Source: Saccoglossus kowalevskii (taxonomy: Eukaryota > Hemichordata > Enteropneusta > Harrimaniidae). Taken from it: a stretch of 49,937 bases of DNA. The position numbers were made by a program, and so were the translations under genes. The DNA is taken from contig NW_003129357.1 in the NCBI RefSeq assembly GCF_000003605.2, positions 177,144 through 227,080 on the forward strand. The letters are read 5' to 3'. The notes beneath the pieces were generated by a model. The model was given only the letters and a program-made list of their open reading frames with translations, had not been told where the DNA came from and searched no databases. Shown here one piece after another: positions 35,594-47,900 of the stretch (its first letter is position 1; every line of letters starts with the position of its first letter).

Positions 35594-35705
35594 AAGGAAG
35601 TACGGTGATTGTATCAGCCGACGCAAAGCGACGCGACTCCGTACTGTCTGAGCGCAAACATTGCGGTATTCTCGCTATAATTGTATTATTGTATATCCTA
35701 TTACC
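35594..35705 (+). repeat. MITE-like hairpin repeat, copy C (diverged, partial)
   Basis: It shares with copy B the order GTATC..CCGACGC...CGAC, then GTACTGTCTGAG.GCA, ATTCTCG and the tail TTGTATTATTGTATATCC corresponding to TTATTATTATACATC in copy A. The left arm is largely lost. An open frame of 128 codons (35458-35844) runs through this copy, including a hydrophobic segment (GILAIIVLLYILLPVCG). Because the same segment belongs to the repeat, I do not call it a gene. Confidence 0.6.
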
Positions 35706-37250
35706 TGTTTGTGGTAATAATTTAATGTTAAAAATTAGAGCCCGAAATGGCAACGGAATACGTTTTGCACTGTACAAACGTTTTCGTCCATGTTGCGGGT
35801 TTATATTTTCTTTCGCACGCTATAGGTTTTGGCGTTCAAAGTGAAAAAAAATATGTTCGTTTGTGATTAGCTTGGAATGTAACCGTTCTGAGTATACTCA
35901 AAAATGACCTGCTGAAATGATATGTAGCTACGTGATTGACACAGAATTATGTACATCATTATTACAAACACGCATGCACCGATGGTTTGTAATTGAGGCC
36001 TATTCACAACACTCCAGACCGATTCTCTCTGGTTTATTATCCTTAGATTTTTCAGAGTCTTACGATCATAGTCGGCAGCTAGTCTAGAATATGACGTCAA
36101 TAGGTTTGAACGCGTCACTGCCGATGACGTAATTTTACTCCTTATAAGGATTCGAACGAGTGCAGATATGGCTTTTTACGAAACGCCTTTTGTGCTAGAT
36201 GGTTAATTATAAGAAGTCGTTACACCAAAATTCCGTAATATCGTTGCAATTTAGATGAGTCAACATACTAAGATCACGAATAAAACGATGCGAAAGCACC
36301 AGATTGTTGTGTAAGAATCTCTTTATCACAAATAATCGGTCTATATAGGCTGTAGAACAATTTCAGTGCAGATTTCGTTTATTTTGTTTGGAACTGAATC
36401 ATACACAGACGCGCGCAATATTGGTCAAAGTTTGTGAAATACTTCATAGTTTATGTGGAACCGTGATATTGCATACGATTAATTCAAATCTAGCAGTACC
36501 GTTCTGTTGTTCATAACTGCTTCTGGCTTTTATTTTAGTAACGATTTTGAAAAGTACATGTGCGATTATTGGAGTGCCTGACTGAAAGTGAATACAATGT
36601 TATAATATAACATGTGGTAGTATGGGTTATTCATTTTCCAACTTCCGCAAACTTTTTACCATTTACAATTTTTGTGTACTATTTGATCACACGTTTTCAG
36701 TCGCCAGCTAGATCATGCCTAGTAAACGAAATATACATTTGTCGACCAGTGGTCATGAACAGTTGTGAAAACAACACTGAAAAACACATCACCAAATATC
36801 AGGTCATATTCTACGGTAGAATCGATGGACGATGGAAGACACACTTCGTGTATGGTAATCTAAATAGTTAAGAGTTATGCGTGAAATAAGCTAACGTGCG
36901 CATGATTGCGTATGACAGATATACCCAGTACGATTCAGGAAAAATAGCCTGAAATACAATTTATGTTACATTTAAGTACTGGATGTCAAACTCCCATGTG
37001 TTCTACATACATAGAACACAAAATATACTTGCTTAAACTATTTCGATGTTTTAGCAATAACCTTGTATTATTCAAATTACCGCAATCATGGTAGCATGAT
37101 AGTTAAAAAATATATATATATATATAATACCGTACATCTCTTAAGTTATATTGGTTTCCAAGCGAGTAACATAAGGTAACCATAAAACCGAGCCATAAAA
37201 GTACACCAACCGTTGGGATTGGTCGGGCATATATGCAATAATTTATACAG
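35706..37250. other. AT-rich DNA, nothing recognised
   Basis: An (AT)8 run lies at 37111-37126. Frames are short and I could not relate any to a family. Confidence 0.5.
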
Positions 37251-37387
37251 GGAGATTGTGCATTTTATGGTTTGCACTAAATGGTGGCCATCTCCGCGGA
37301 ATTTAGCGAGGTTTTATACCGATAGTCCGTGGGGAAAACGCATTTACAGCAATGTAAAAATAGAACTCATCGCGCAAAAAGTGACAG
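37251..37387 (+). CDS. Weak candidate internal exon, unknown product
   Basis: AG at 37249-37250 (TTTATACAG) and a donor-like ACAG then GTAATT at 37388 enclose 137 nt. They are open in one frame reading EIVHFMVCTKWWPSPRNLAR through FYTDSPWGKRIYSNVKIELI. The residue mix (Trp, Pro, Arg, Lys) and the higher GC are more coding-like than the neighbours. The polypyrimidine tract is poor, and no family is recognised. It may well be chance. Confidence 0.18.
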
Positions 37388-40084
37388 GTAATTTTGATTG
37401 GCCTTTAAACAAAATTGCCAAAATGTGCTAAAAGTATAATATTGCTAGGATATATACGTCTCACTAGCTAACGAAATCAAAATTCATAACCGCAACTGAA
37501 CTTACAGGCTTATTATTGCTCCGTATAATCGAGATAGCGGTGTAACCACCAGAGACATGCTAAATGGGTATCTGATATAATATCTTTTAACTATCTCGGT
37601 AGGTTCACATGCGAGTATGTTTATCGATCGACGAACACGTAAACAATCGTATATATTTGTTTAAAAGCTATATAATACATAATACATAACTACGGTGTAA
37701 GATACATACTTTTACTAAAATCGAAAAGTGAAACGAAAAATCAAGAAATTGAGAAAACGAGACAGAAATATTAATGTCCTGTTACAGTATCTCATAAAAT
37801 CCTAACCTCTCATGCGTCAGTTATAATGTCCAAAATTTGTGAGACTTGTTAATTTGTGATTTATTCGACGTATTAAATAGTTAAACTTAAATGTCTGGCG
37901 AAACGGCTAACAGTTATACGAGTTATGGTGTCTTTCACTAGTGGATGCATACTGCAATGATGATATGTGAATAGGTTAAACAACACCGTGACGATCGACC
38001 ACCAGATAAGCCTAAGCCCTTATTATAATAATGCTTTCTAATTTTACTGCCATAATTTTGGGGCTTATATACAGCTCGATGCGATGTTCACGGAATCACT
38101 ATATTTAGTACAGTTTATCAGATGTTTGTATCGTTGTTCAACAAGAACAATTGTCATATTATATATCTTTCGCTCTGATTTCTAGAAACTGAGGGATTTT
38201 CGTATGAATGTAACATACTTCCACATTTTGGACACGATTGAATATTCTATTATTTATAATTGCTGGAGTTATAAATCAAATTGAAATTAATATATTATCT
38301 TGTGTGGAAATGCTTAATTTCAATTAATGGTCTATAGACCACAATAAGCGGCACTAATCCAAAGTCGTAACTCTTATTCGGCCTATATAATGCACCCAAA
38401 ACAAAGGCGACCATAACACCTCTGATACAAGACACAGAAAACCTGGATATTCTCTGTTAGAAGCCCGAAAAATCTGCCTCTTTTATCAATTTACAGCTAT
38501 ATACTTACTACTGAGTGTTACAGTATGTCAAGTTTACAATTATTACATACGCAAGATTTCTTTGAAAATAGCCAGGTTCATAGAGAGAAATTAGTGAAAA
38601 TCGCATGTCATTAATCCCTTTGCAAACCACGTTACGTAACAGTGACGGTAAGCTAATTTTTTTTATAAGCATGGTTTCTGTATTGACTTATACACGTAGT
38701 CTTAACTTAACTTTACCAGACAGTTAATCATCAGCCTCAATTTCATATTTCTGCCCAGGTTGTTTTGTGATACCCTTTAATGATGTATTTCACAGAATTT
38801 AAAATAGTGATATAATGGGATTAGTTTATGTCGACATATTCTGGGGTGGTTATTTCACAAACGGGTTTTATAAATGGGAATTTTCTTGGCTACATTTCAA
38901 AGTTCAGTGTTATTTGGTAATGTAGGAGCTTCGCGACTGATTGAAACCTAATTGCAAATCATCATACTACTTGTCAGAATCAGGTGCGTGTTTCGTTATG
39001 TTGTCATATAGGTCAACTTCAATAACACTATGAATTCGTTATTGCATAGAGTGTCCGAAGATACAGATTCTGAGAGACCGAGTCGTCTACTTGCTGTAGA
39101 TAGGGTACTGTGACGTGTGAGACTACTTTATTTAATGCGTCAGAATAAATACATATGTTAGGGCATTAAATGTCACCGTATTACCGTGTATTGATATGGC
39201 AAAAATAGCGCGATTAGGTTAACTCAATATGGCGGAATAAACAGTAAGTCGATCGTACAAGTTCTTTGATTACTTTATTTTGTCATGTGTTCAAGAGTCA
39301 GCACAACACAAGTAAACATTGCATGGTAATCATGGCAATATTCGCCGGTCAAGAATAGTTATATTCAGTAGAATGAATATATTGGTTACCTCTAATGGAT
39401 TGGATATCAACCTGCCCTTAGGGTTGTGCATAGAATAAGAATAGTAGATTTCATTTCCTGCTCTTGTCACATGTTATTAATTACCGTGAAATATCTTTCT
39501 GACTTCGGGCATTGTTTTAAATATAACAGTACACAGTTTACTACGGTTTTCGTAAATCTAAAATTCAAAATATTTACTTTCAATTTTTTTAGCGTATGTT
39601 CCGACATTAATGTTACGTAAATTTCGAAACTTTGAACGATATCTAAATCTAAGACTTATAAATCCCCCTGTACGTTCAAGATATAAATGCGAACACACGA
39701 GACATGCTAATCTGACTTAAGTATAGGAAACACCACGGGCAGAGAGGTGTTGCGAGGGCGTAGATTTTGAACTAGCTTACATTAGCACGTTTACCTATCA
39801 TTGTCTAATTTTTACCATATGTTGACGCTGGACATTCTGAAACCATGGTAATGTCTAATATATGATGATTGCTACGGAAAACAACTCCACCCACTCAACG
39901 ACACTCTGAAACGTTGAGATCAGCTGCTTTCAAAGTCTGCAGTGGGGGATTAGGTCCAGTAACACTATGGCTTGTTTTGGACTACTTTGGAAACTCGCCA
40001 TCGTAATTGTTAGATTAATATTTAATACTTTACTTAAAGTTTAAAAACTATAAACTATTATAAATCTGTAGTTTTGTATACAAA
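37388..40084. other. AT-rich DNA, nothing recognised
   Basis: No gene, RNA gene, repeat pair or long hairpin was noticed. Confidence 0.45.
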
Positions 40085-40193
40085 GAATACATGGTTTCAA
40101 TAATAGACATAAGACAAAGAGGGGGGATAATGGAAGGATTGCCAACCAATTTGAGGTCCATTTCTGTTAAAATCCTCGGCGCTGAACGCCTCG
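40085..40193 (+). repeat. Direct repeat copy 1 (~110 bp)
   Basis: GAATACATGGTTTCAATAAT, then ACAAAG, TGGAAGGATTGCC, TTTGAGGTC and CGGCGCTGAACGCCTC recur in the same order 347 bp downstream. The GGCGCTGAACGCC end can form a small hairpin. Confidence 0.75.
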
Positions 40194-40431
40194 AACCACA
40201 TCTAATATTACTACGTCCCACCAGTAAGCGATATCAAAATTCAGTATTATAAGTTCCACGCACTATCAAGGGGTAAGTGCATTCACATGAGGCTAGCTAA
40301 GCGGATAATCTGACGTAATGTCCCCAACTGTCTCAGAAGGCTCGCCTGAAAATACGTTGATTTATTGCAGAACACGTCAACAATCGCAACAATGTGTAAC
40401 AAAGAATACCAATAAAATGTCCGTTTATCGG

Positions 40432-40542
40432 AATATATACATGGTTACAAGAATAAGCATGAAACAAAGTGTGGTATAACGGAAGGATTACCGACCACTT
40501 TGGGGTCGAGGTATGTAAATTCTGCGGCGCTTCACGCCTCTG
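40432..40542 (+). repeat. Direct repeat copy 2 (~110 bp)
   Basis: It is collinear with 40085-40193: ATATACATGGTTACAAGAAT, ACAAAG, CGGAAGGATTACC, TTTGGGGTC and TGCGGCGCTTCACGCCTC. Divergence is moderate. It probably belongs to a dispersed short repeat family. Confidence 0.75.
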
Positions 40543-43500
40543 ACTTTTACCTTACCGGGGTTCCAAAAGTGGCTGTTAATGTACAAGAAGGTGTATGAAT
40601 TTATAGATGTTTTGTGTAGCCCCATCGCAATTGTTTGTGTCACGTCGAGCGTCGTTTACGTCATTTCCTTTTGTCTATTAAAATAACGGATCAATCACAC
40701 AACTGAAAAAATGAATCGGCCGGAGGGAGAAGTGGGGCTGAGACAATAGTAGAAGAAGATAAACAGGATATTGAAAGCCTGAGCCGGCATATTGCAAAAG
40801 CACATGTCTTCTAGATATCAGGATAAATTAAAACACATAGCACAGATTTGGAATCATACAGATACACATCAATTTGAAATGAACTGTAACGTGCTGTAAA
40901 TAACAGAATATGAGTTGCAAATGAAATTCAGAATTGGGCCTATCAAGGACGGTATTCTATACATGCATCGATATTCATTTCAGATCTATATATACTGTCA
41001 TTTAAATTACATGGATGTTAATTTCAAATTGAGGCACTGTATAGGAGCACCGTTTGACATACAATTATTTTTCATTAACTGATGAGTGTATCGAATGGTT
41101 GTGCGTCTATTTATGATGCAGTTTGGGGTATTATTTGACAAGTTTATTATCAAATTGTTATTGCACGACTAAATGTGGATTGTAAGTTTTGTTTCAATAT
41201 ATGCGTTGCTTGATATAATTTGTATTACCTGCACCCGCCCCCGAGCTATCAATATCCGGCATATCCTTGTCATTGGCCTTTTGCCCTTCTATACAAAAAC
41301 ACTTACGTAACGCACGTATGCTATGATAATACATAACCTGCGTTGAGGCTTCGGAAACCTATACGAATCGCATGGAATTTGAATAATGTATCTGTATACA
41401 AGGATATTATTACATATGCAAATTTTAGGACATTCGCAGTATTGTGGTTAAAATGACTGTTCAATGTATAAATATTTTAATAGCCTTATGGTAATGCCAC
41501 TTATACATGTACATTATTATTTATTTAAATAATTAACAACTGGTTGCTGGTATCGTATAGTATTAAATATCGGTGAAAACGAAAATCACTACTTATATAT
41601 GGAATTAGCTAGTTGTTAGCACGTGATGACGTGGGCAATAACAAAGCAAAAAGCAATAATTTACAAAGGATGGTGAATGAAACAAAACAATCTATATACA
41701 CCTTTTGAGTAACTGTGAGGTTGCAGGTAAAGTAATAGCCATGATTATGATCACGGTTACAAGGCGCGATTAACGACCCATAACACGATAGTCCTAGAAA
41801 ACACCGGAATACATGCATAAATTACTTCGCCCCATTATTGAAGGATATCATTTACATAACACAACATGTGTATTGCCGTGCATATCACGTTACAACGAAT
41901 ATGTGTTTTCCATATCAAAGACATATTTTAGTAGTCTTAACGCCGGTAATTCCATATCTTGCCAAATGTGCATATGAATAAATCTATAACATGACATGAT
42001 TACAAAATCGACATATATCAAATGTGGAATTACAGAAATATACATTGGACTAGTAAAATAGACCACGTGACGAAAGATAAATATACGTTTTTTGAACCCC
42101 TGATCTGAAGTAGAAAACAATATAAGATATACATGAAGAGACCATATTAGTGAAAAAAGTAACTGTTTTTTTATGTTACATCGTTTGTGTCGATTAAACT
42201 GAGCTTTAATACACAACACAGTACATAATAGCTGATTACTTTTGGTTACAAACGTGTGCATTGAAATACTTTTTGTGTGTGATATATTAGGATATTCAAA
42301 TTAAATGTATTACACAGATATAGTGTATAGTTATTTGTACGAATTCGCGTAAAGTGGCTTACTAAGTCAGATCAACAAAAGTGTTTAATTATTCACATGC
42401 TCTTAATCTCCAGTGTAGAAATGTTACGTCATATGTTGAGTGGTTATAGACCAGAGAGTTTGTTCTATGTTTCAATCTTTTTTTATTGTTAATATTATTA
42501 TATTTGTTTATGTTATAGGCGATGATTCATATGTTTACTTCACTGATCCATCAGATTACTTTCCAATAATTCGTAGCGTTAATTTATACTATAAAACACA
42601 GGCGCTACATGTAAACAGAGTAAATTAAATGTATTTTTTTAACGCTACGTAGCTGACACTATCACACCAACCCTAGATATATTGGTCGATAAGCATCCAT
42701 TATTAACACGTATAGGAGTGCGAAACCGTCTGGGAACGTGATTATCGCGTTATGGATGGCGATGATAAAGTAACAGATGCGACGGGCGTTCATAAACACA
42801 CCACTGTTCCAGGATAATAAAAGACGCATATTCACGAATTGGATGCATAGATCGCACAAGGTCATGGTACAATTGTGTCGCAAATATTGATCGGCCAAAT
42901 AATCATTAATTAAAACCGGGCCAGAATTAACCTATTTAAAGCTGTATATTGTTAAAGAAAAGAGTCTCGTGAATCGTTTCGTCACGTTTACGAGTGTTTT
43001 TTTTTTCACACGCGTAAGTAGCTGTGATTTCGGAATAACATATATATTGTCCAATTAAGTGAGACGTGAGTTATATACTGCGCTGACACAGTATCGTTAT
43101 GTTACCCAAACCCAATCGTTTATAATACAGTGATTGTGTGTATGTATTGATAGCACACTGTACAAAGTTAGAATTACATTCCTACACAGAATATGACTGC
43201 TGAACTAGACTGGCGTATACTCGGGTACAATTAGCATATTTTCTTAGGAATAAGGCTACACACTACCACATTCATATGCGTAGTTGTATTTTAAACAACG
43301 ACACAATCATTGTGAACAATTTCCTTTTAAATAGCGAATTACAATATTATTTACTCTTCATTAAAACACGCAAATTTAAAATACAAAAGAAAAATCAATA
43401 ATCAGAGATTATTGAATTATTATTACATGTTCAGTATTACCATAATTTTCAGAAGTCTGACGTCATATTCTCGATATTGCTGAACCTCGTACATACACTT

Positions 43501-43822
43501 AGAAATTAATTGATTGCTTAACACGTGCAAGGATGTTATAGAAAAGTTCCATTCAGACATATATTGTGAATAGTGATGAAAGGAAAGAACCTCTTCCTAA
43601 TGTCCATTGATATGCCCCCACCGACTTCCTGTTGTTGCTCACTTACAGCTGCTATTTATGCAAATAATGCTATTCGTGTATAAATTATATTTACTTTCTA
43701 CGTCATCTGTTTTAACAATCTACATTTCTCGTGTTTTTTTTTTATTAATAAACCCGTCATTAATAAGATATAGTCTCTGGCTCTCGTATTGTGGGGGTTT
43801 ACAAAATAGGGTTTCGTAAAAT
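40543..43822. other. AT-rich DNA, no gene recognised
   Basis: A GC-richer minus-strand open stretch at 42662-42898 contains hydrophobic segments (ICYFIIAIHNAIITFPDGFA) but no family motif and no clear splice sites. Nothing else stood out. Confidence 0.4.
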
Positions 43823-43960
43823 TTAGTGCAATAACGCCGTGTCGCTCACGGGGAAACAGCGAGGACGTGTGTTACCTTCAAAATCATTACGCAGCAATTC
43901 ACGACCTACAAAATGTCCAATACCGATAAGCTCGTTATTCGGCTTGGGCTTGCGAAATGA
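43823..43960 (-). CDS. Coding-like fragment, unknown product
   Basis: On the minus strand about 45 codons ending in TAA read SFRKPKPNNELIGIGHFVGR then ELLRNDFEGNTRPRC and FPVSDTALLH. The residue usage is balanced and non-repetitive, and the GC content is clearly above the flanking DNA, which is unusual in this window. A possible donor (GAAG then GTAACA at 43875) and an acceptor-like CGCAAG at about 43950 could define a ~70-nt internal exon. Alternatively the whole piece is a terminal exon or a relic of a mobile-element protein. I do not recognise the family. Confidence 0.28.
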   Translation of the reverse strand, partial: SFRKPKPNNELIGIGHFVGRELLRNDFEGNTRPRCFPVSDTALLH

Positions 43961-44277
43961 AATAGTAAAACTAGGACTGTATATTATGGAAAAAATAAAA
44001 AAGATGCAAAACACATTTAACTATATAACCGGTCGGCATCGTGTGGTCACAATTATTCATTTATATGCCATCCTGTCAATGAAAACGATCTGTTATTACC
44101 AGTTGTACATGACAATATAAAATATGTAATTCCAAATAACATATTGGCCTTTGTATGCTGCGAAGAGTATCGTATTAACGTCAGAAGACAACGACCATTC
44201 ATTCAGAGTCATAAATAAAAAAAAGTTTCGTTGTGTTTTTTGGTAAATATCTACAGCTGGCGCAATACCCCGCGCTC
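43961..44277. other. AT-rich spacer upstream of the receptor promoter region
   Basis: No feature was recognised before the TATA-like sequence at 44278. Confidence 0.4.
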
Positions 44278-44290
44278 TTTATATATTTAA
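44278..44290 (+). promoter_or_regulatory. TATA-like sequence upstream of the GPCR exon
   Basis: TTTATATATTTAA lies at the edge of a short GC-rich patch (CCCCGCGCTC) about 265 bp before the receptor ATG. Such strings are frequent in AT-rich DNA, so this is only a positional guess. Confidence 0.25.
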
Positions 44291-44320
44291 TGACACGCGC
44301 ATATCAAATGGTTAGCTGTG

Positions 44321-44334
44321 ATTGCCATGGCAAC
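44321..44334. promoter_or_regulatory. RFX-type X-box upstream of the GPCR exon
   Basis: ATTGCCATGGCAAC matches the palindromic RFX consensus GTTGCCATGGYAAC at 13 of 14 positions. It sits 221 bp upstream of the receptor start codon, with a CCAAT box (44346-44350) directly after it. X-boxes bound by RFX factors drive genes of ciliated cells, including ciliated sensory neurons. The match is observed; occupancy and target gene are inferred. Confidence 0.55.
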
Positions 44335-44345
44335 GGAGATCTAAA

Positions 44346-44350
44346 CCAAT
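44346..44350 (+). promoter_or_regulatory. CCAAT box next to the X-box
   Basis: The CCAAT lies 12 bp beyond the X-box and 205 bp upstream of the receptor ATG. It is a short motif and could be chance. Confidence 0.25.
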
Positions 44351-44554
44351 CGCCATGCATACGTTTTAAGTATATGCTGTGATGGGGGAATATACTATTG
44401 TAATCTAGTCTAAATATAAGGAGTGTGGGAAAACATAGTGTGGAAAGGGCTGCACTTAAGAGCTAACATCATTGTATTTTCAACTGAAGACGAAACTGAT
44501 TTGTGGGTATATCCCTGGCAACAGAAATCCGCTGCCGGTAAGCTTGCACTCAAC

Positions 44555-44876
44555 ATGGAATGGCTTCTCAATAGTACGATTGATCGCTTAGATAATTCGT
44601 CTATGAATTTGACGTTCATACCCTACCCGGTGTACAACTTGCCGTCCGCTCTACTTATAATTGTCACGGTCGTGTATGCGGTTATCTTTGTTTTTGGCGT
44701 TTTGGGTAACATACTGGTTATATTTGTCGTATGTCGCAATCGTGACATGCGAAGCTCAACGAATTTCTTCTTGGTGAATCTGAGTGTAGCCGATCTGTTG
44801 GTTCTGGTGATTTGCATGCCAGTGGCTCTCTTAGAAACCTACATCGTCAGTCATTGGCTATTGGGCGAAGTCATGT
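44555..44876 (+). CDS. First coding exon of a class A GPCR, neuropeptide-receptor-like
   Basis: This encodes the N-terminus to the start of TM3 of a rhodopsin-family receptor in the plasma membrane. The ATG at 44555 has A at -3 and G at +4, and an in-frame stop lies upstream at 44417 with no earlier ATG. Residues 1-29 are extracellular with three N-glycosylation sequons (N6, N14, N18). TM1 spans about 31-59 with the GN pair (N52 = N1.50). Intracellular loop 1 is basic (CRNRDMRSSTN). TM2 spans about 70-93 with LSVAD (D80 = D2.50) and P89. Extracellular loop 1 has W101 in HWLLGEVM. The exon ends one base into the Cys codon for C3.25, at GTAAGT (44877). The pattern resembles peptide receptors of the orexin, RFamide or related types; the exact subfamily cannot be fixed from this exon. 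The remaining exons are not visible in the window. Confidence 0.9.
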
Positions 44877-44963
44877 GTAAGTATCGTTTTTTTCTCATCT
44901 TCTCCCCCCTTTTGAACTAGTACATTATAGAAAAATGTTTCAACACACAATGCGATGTCAGGT

Positions 44964-44987
44964 AATATATATATATATATATATATT
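44964..44987. repeat. (TA)n microsatellite in the GPCR intron
   Basis: About 11 TA units, perfect, shortly after the splice donor. Confidence 0.9.
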
Positions 44988-47900
44988 CCGATAATCATTT
45001 CATTAGGAGGGCAAGAACATGAAATTAAAATTCATTGTGTAACCTTCTAGCTACAATCAAATGTATCAATATCCAAACCTCATTACAAGCCCGAATTCCG
45101 AATTGGCATAATAATATTGATTATCTTTGTACTGATTACGTGTGATACGCAATCCTATCAATAGCGGGCGATTCTGTTACAAATCGTGTTTTACTTATTA
45201 ATATATCTATTAATTATACATATGGACTTCAACATGATTATGACAAAATAGCCTAGAGTGTTATTCATGTTGGTTAAAAAGAGGTTTCCTTGAGGCTGAG
45301 GAAACCAACTTGTCAAGAACTGACTCAAATCCGCAATACTAGTAATTGATATGCGTGTGTGTTTAAAAGATTAATTCAAGACAATATAGTGTTTTGACTA
45401 TTGTGTAACTACGATGTGTATTTTATCATTACTTAGGAAGCAATGAGTGTTTACACACATTTGGATAATTTCTATCACAGTTTGGGTTTGGAATTAGTTT
45501 GTTTCTCGATATGCCCGACTGAAACTTTATGCTTTTTGCTACTGATTTTACTAAATCAGCGCCCATTTGATAATTTTAGATATGTTATAAAAAAAATGTT
45601 TGCTTTATATGTTTGTGTTGATTTTACTAAACAACTATTATCTCGCAGAAATCTTTGTTTCATTTTTTATGAAATAGCCAAGAATTTCAACTTTTCTTAT
45701 AAACAGCTCATAGTATTCTAGTCTACTTTATTTATTAAACAATAATAATAGAAACATACAGTCCACACTCATTTCACGCTGGTATAAATATATTTCACAT
45801 ATTCTTGACAAACCAAGCCCACGTGAGAAACACATTATATTGAGTATGTGCATGCATCCATATGTTCTATTTGAAAACGCTGTAAGTATAATATTCCACG
45901 ACACATGGTGAAAACCTGGGAAAATGATTATATCATACACAAACGCTAATTTTATTTTCTTGTACGGTACACGTGCGTGTATAATTACGTCCGTCGTGCA
46001 TAAATGTCAGCAAACAGACTGTGATATTACTTCAGGTGATATGTCTCTTGCACAAAATCACGAGACCGTGTGCATTGGACAATAGATATCCAGTTATACG
46101 TGAGACAATTGACCTTTATATGACAATGATTACCGGGTAAGCAGATCGACCGTAGAAGAACCATTGTTTTACTGCGTATAGTTGCAACCGAGGTTAGACA
46201 CGCCATACGACAAGTTTGGTTGGATAAAAGTATACTATACTCTGATTAAAAACTAATATTCTGTCCCAATCTCACATTTACTCAACCTATATATGAGTAA
46301 CACAATACAAAATACGTTCTTAATTGAACAATATTAATTATTCATATAGTGCATGTAAAAAAACTCAAAAGTAGTTTTTTAACTTAATAATACAACTTGG
46401 ACATACTTCTAGTTTTAAGATATTCATAATATACCAAAAACATGTAGTTGCCTGAATGTAGTGGAATACGGACTGTCCTGGGGAATGTATATAGGGTCCA
46501 ATTGGCCGAATCCAAGTAAGCTTAAGCAACTTGATAATTTCCACCAATTTATCACTATAAATTAGGATATAAAGAATTGTTAGGGTTATCAAATGATGGG
46601 TAGGTAGGTCTGACAGGTCTAGTTTCTCTGCAAGAGGACCACTCAACCACTAACGCCGACTGAGTGTAGTCAGTATACATCGTTATGGAAGTTAAAAGCT
46701 AATTATCATAATTAATTATAACACAGAAGAGTTTGAAATGGATGACCTAAGACCTTAATGCCTAGCGTAATTCCCCAATGCTAGGAAGAGCTGCGAAGAC
46801 AAGACCGATCTCGTCAGACTTATTATCCTTATTACTCTAGTGACTTGATTCCTTTTCTTTTATCTGGTAGAATGTCCCAATCTCACCAACCCTACTAGTA
46901 TAATTCGAATTCTGATATGTTCTAGTCTTGATACAACCTGAGAAGTGCCCTGATGAAGGCACCGCTTAGTAGATAAATCGAGGATGTCAGCTACACCAAT
47001 GAGACTTCCATCAAAACGAGCGAAAGTCAGTCCTTGTTAAAGTGACATTTACTGCTAGGGCCTATGCTCGATCCCAGGTGATTCGAATTTTGAACACAAG
47101 AAAACACTTGACTTGTCTTAGAGAATCAATCCCTAAAGTACATCCTTACCAACAAGTGTAAGTGATGGATATGACATATCGTATATAGAAAATATGTGCA
47201 AAACAATATCATATAAGCGTTAGATATACATATGCCTCATGGCACAGGTTGTGGTACATAATCAATTCAAATCAACTGTTTCAATCATTCTCCGAAATGG
47301 CCAATCTGGCACTTTGTCAAACCGATGGTGAAGTTGAAATTTAGTTGGTGTTCTTGGACTGGAAGTGTGATTACGATGTTGGTATCTAAGACTCAGACTG
47401 GTAATCTCGCAGTGAGTGGGAACTGGATCCTGAGAAAGAATTAGTTTTCTTTGTTGATATCCATGATTTGTTGTGTTATACACAACTTGGTGGATCAAAA
47501 TCCAATCTAAATTGTCGATAAAACATGGACCAACATGCTGATATGTATGACTGGTGACATCGAATCAATCAATTTGGTTTCCCTAATTTAAAGCATAATC
47601 GGATGTGGCAAGGGATTTGGATAGTGCCTAGTTGATCGAGTGTCCTCCGACACTTGTAATTGGACAACCGACTTCTTGGTGCAACTGTAGAGGTATGTCC
47701 TGGTTGCATGACCTAAGTTGCCTTAAGTTAAGTTTCCCTATATAAGACGTGTACGGTTTACTAAACTTACAAATGCTGCACCAATATTAAATGGTTCGTC
47801 TATTTAAAGACAGTATATAGCAACTGTTAAAAGCATCCCTTCATCAGGTTGTTTTTACAACGTCAATTTCTGTTTGTATATTTCAAAATGAACAATGAAT

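Noticed and set aside
35458-35844. 128-codon plus-strand frame resembling a small membrane protein
   Set aside because: Its central part is MITE copy C, and no family motif is present outside it. Most likely a chance frame through a repeat.
42662-42898. Minus-strand hydrophobic frame considered as a second receptor exon
   Set aside because: It lacks the conserved residues of any GPCR transmembrane helix (no CWxP, NPxxY or DRY) and lies on the opposite strand to the receptor exon.
46930-47870. CCTGATGAAGG-type strings near 46948 and, inverted, near 47845, reminiscent of retroelement 3' ends
   Set aside because: The motif is short and no reverse transcriptase or other element sequence accompanies it. 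Insufficient to call an element.
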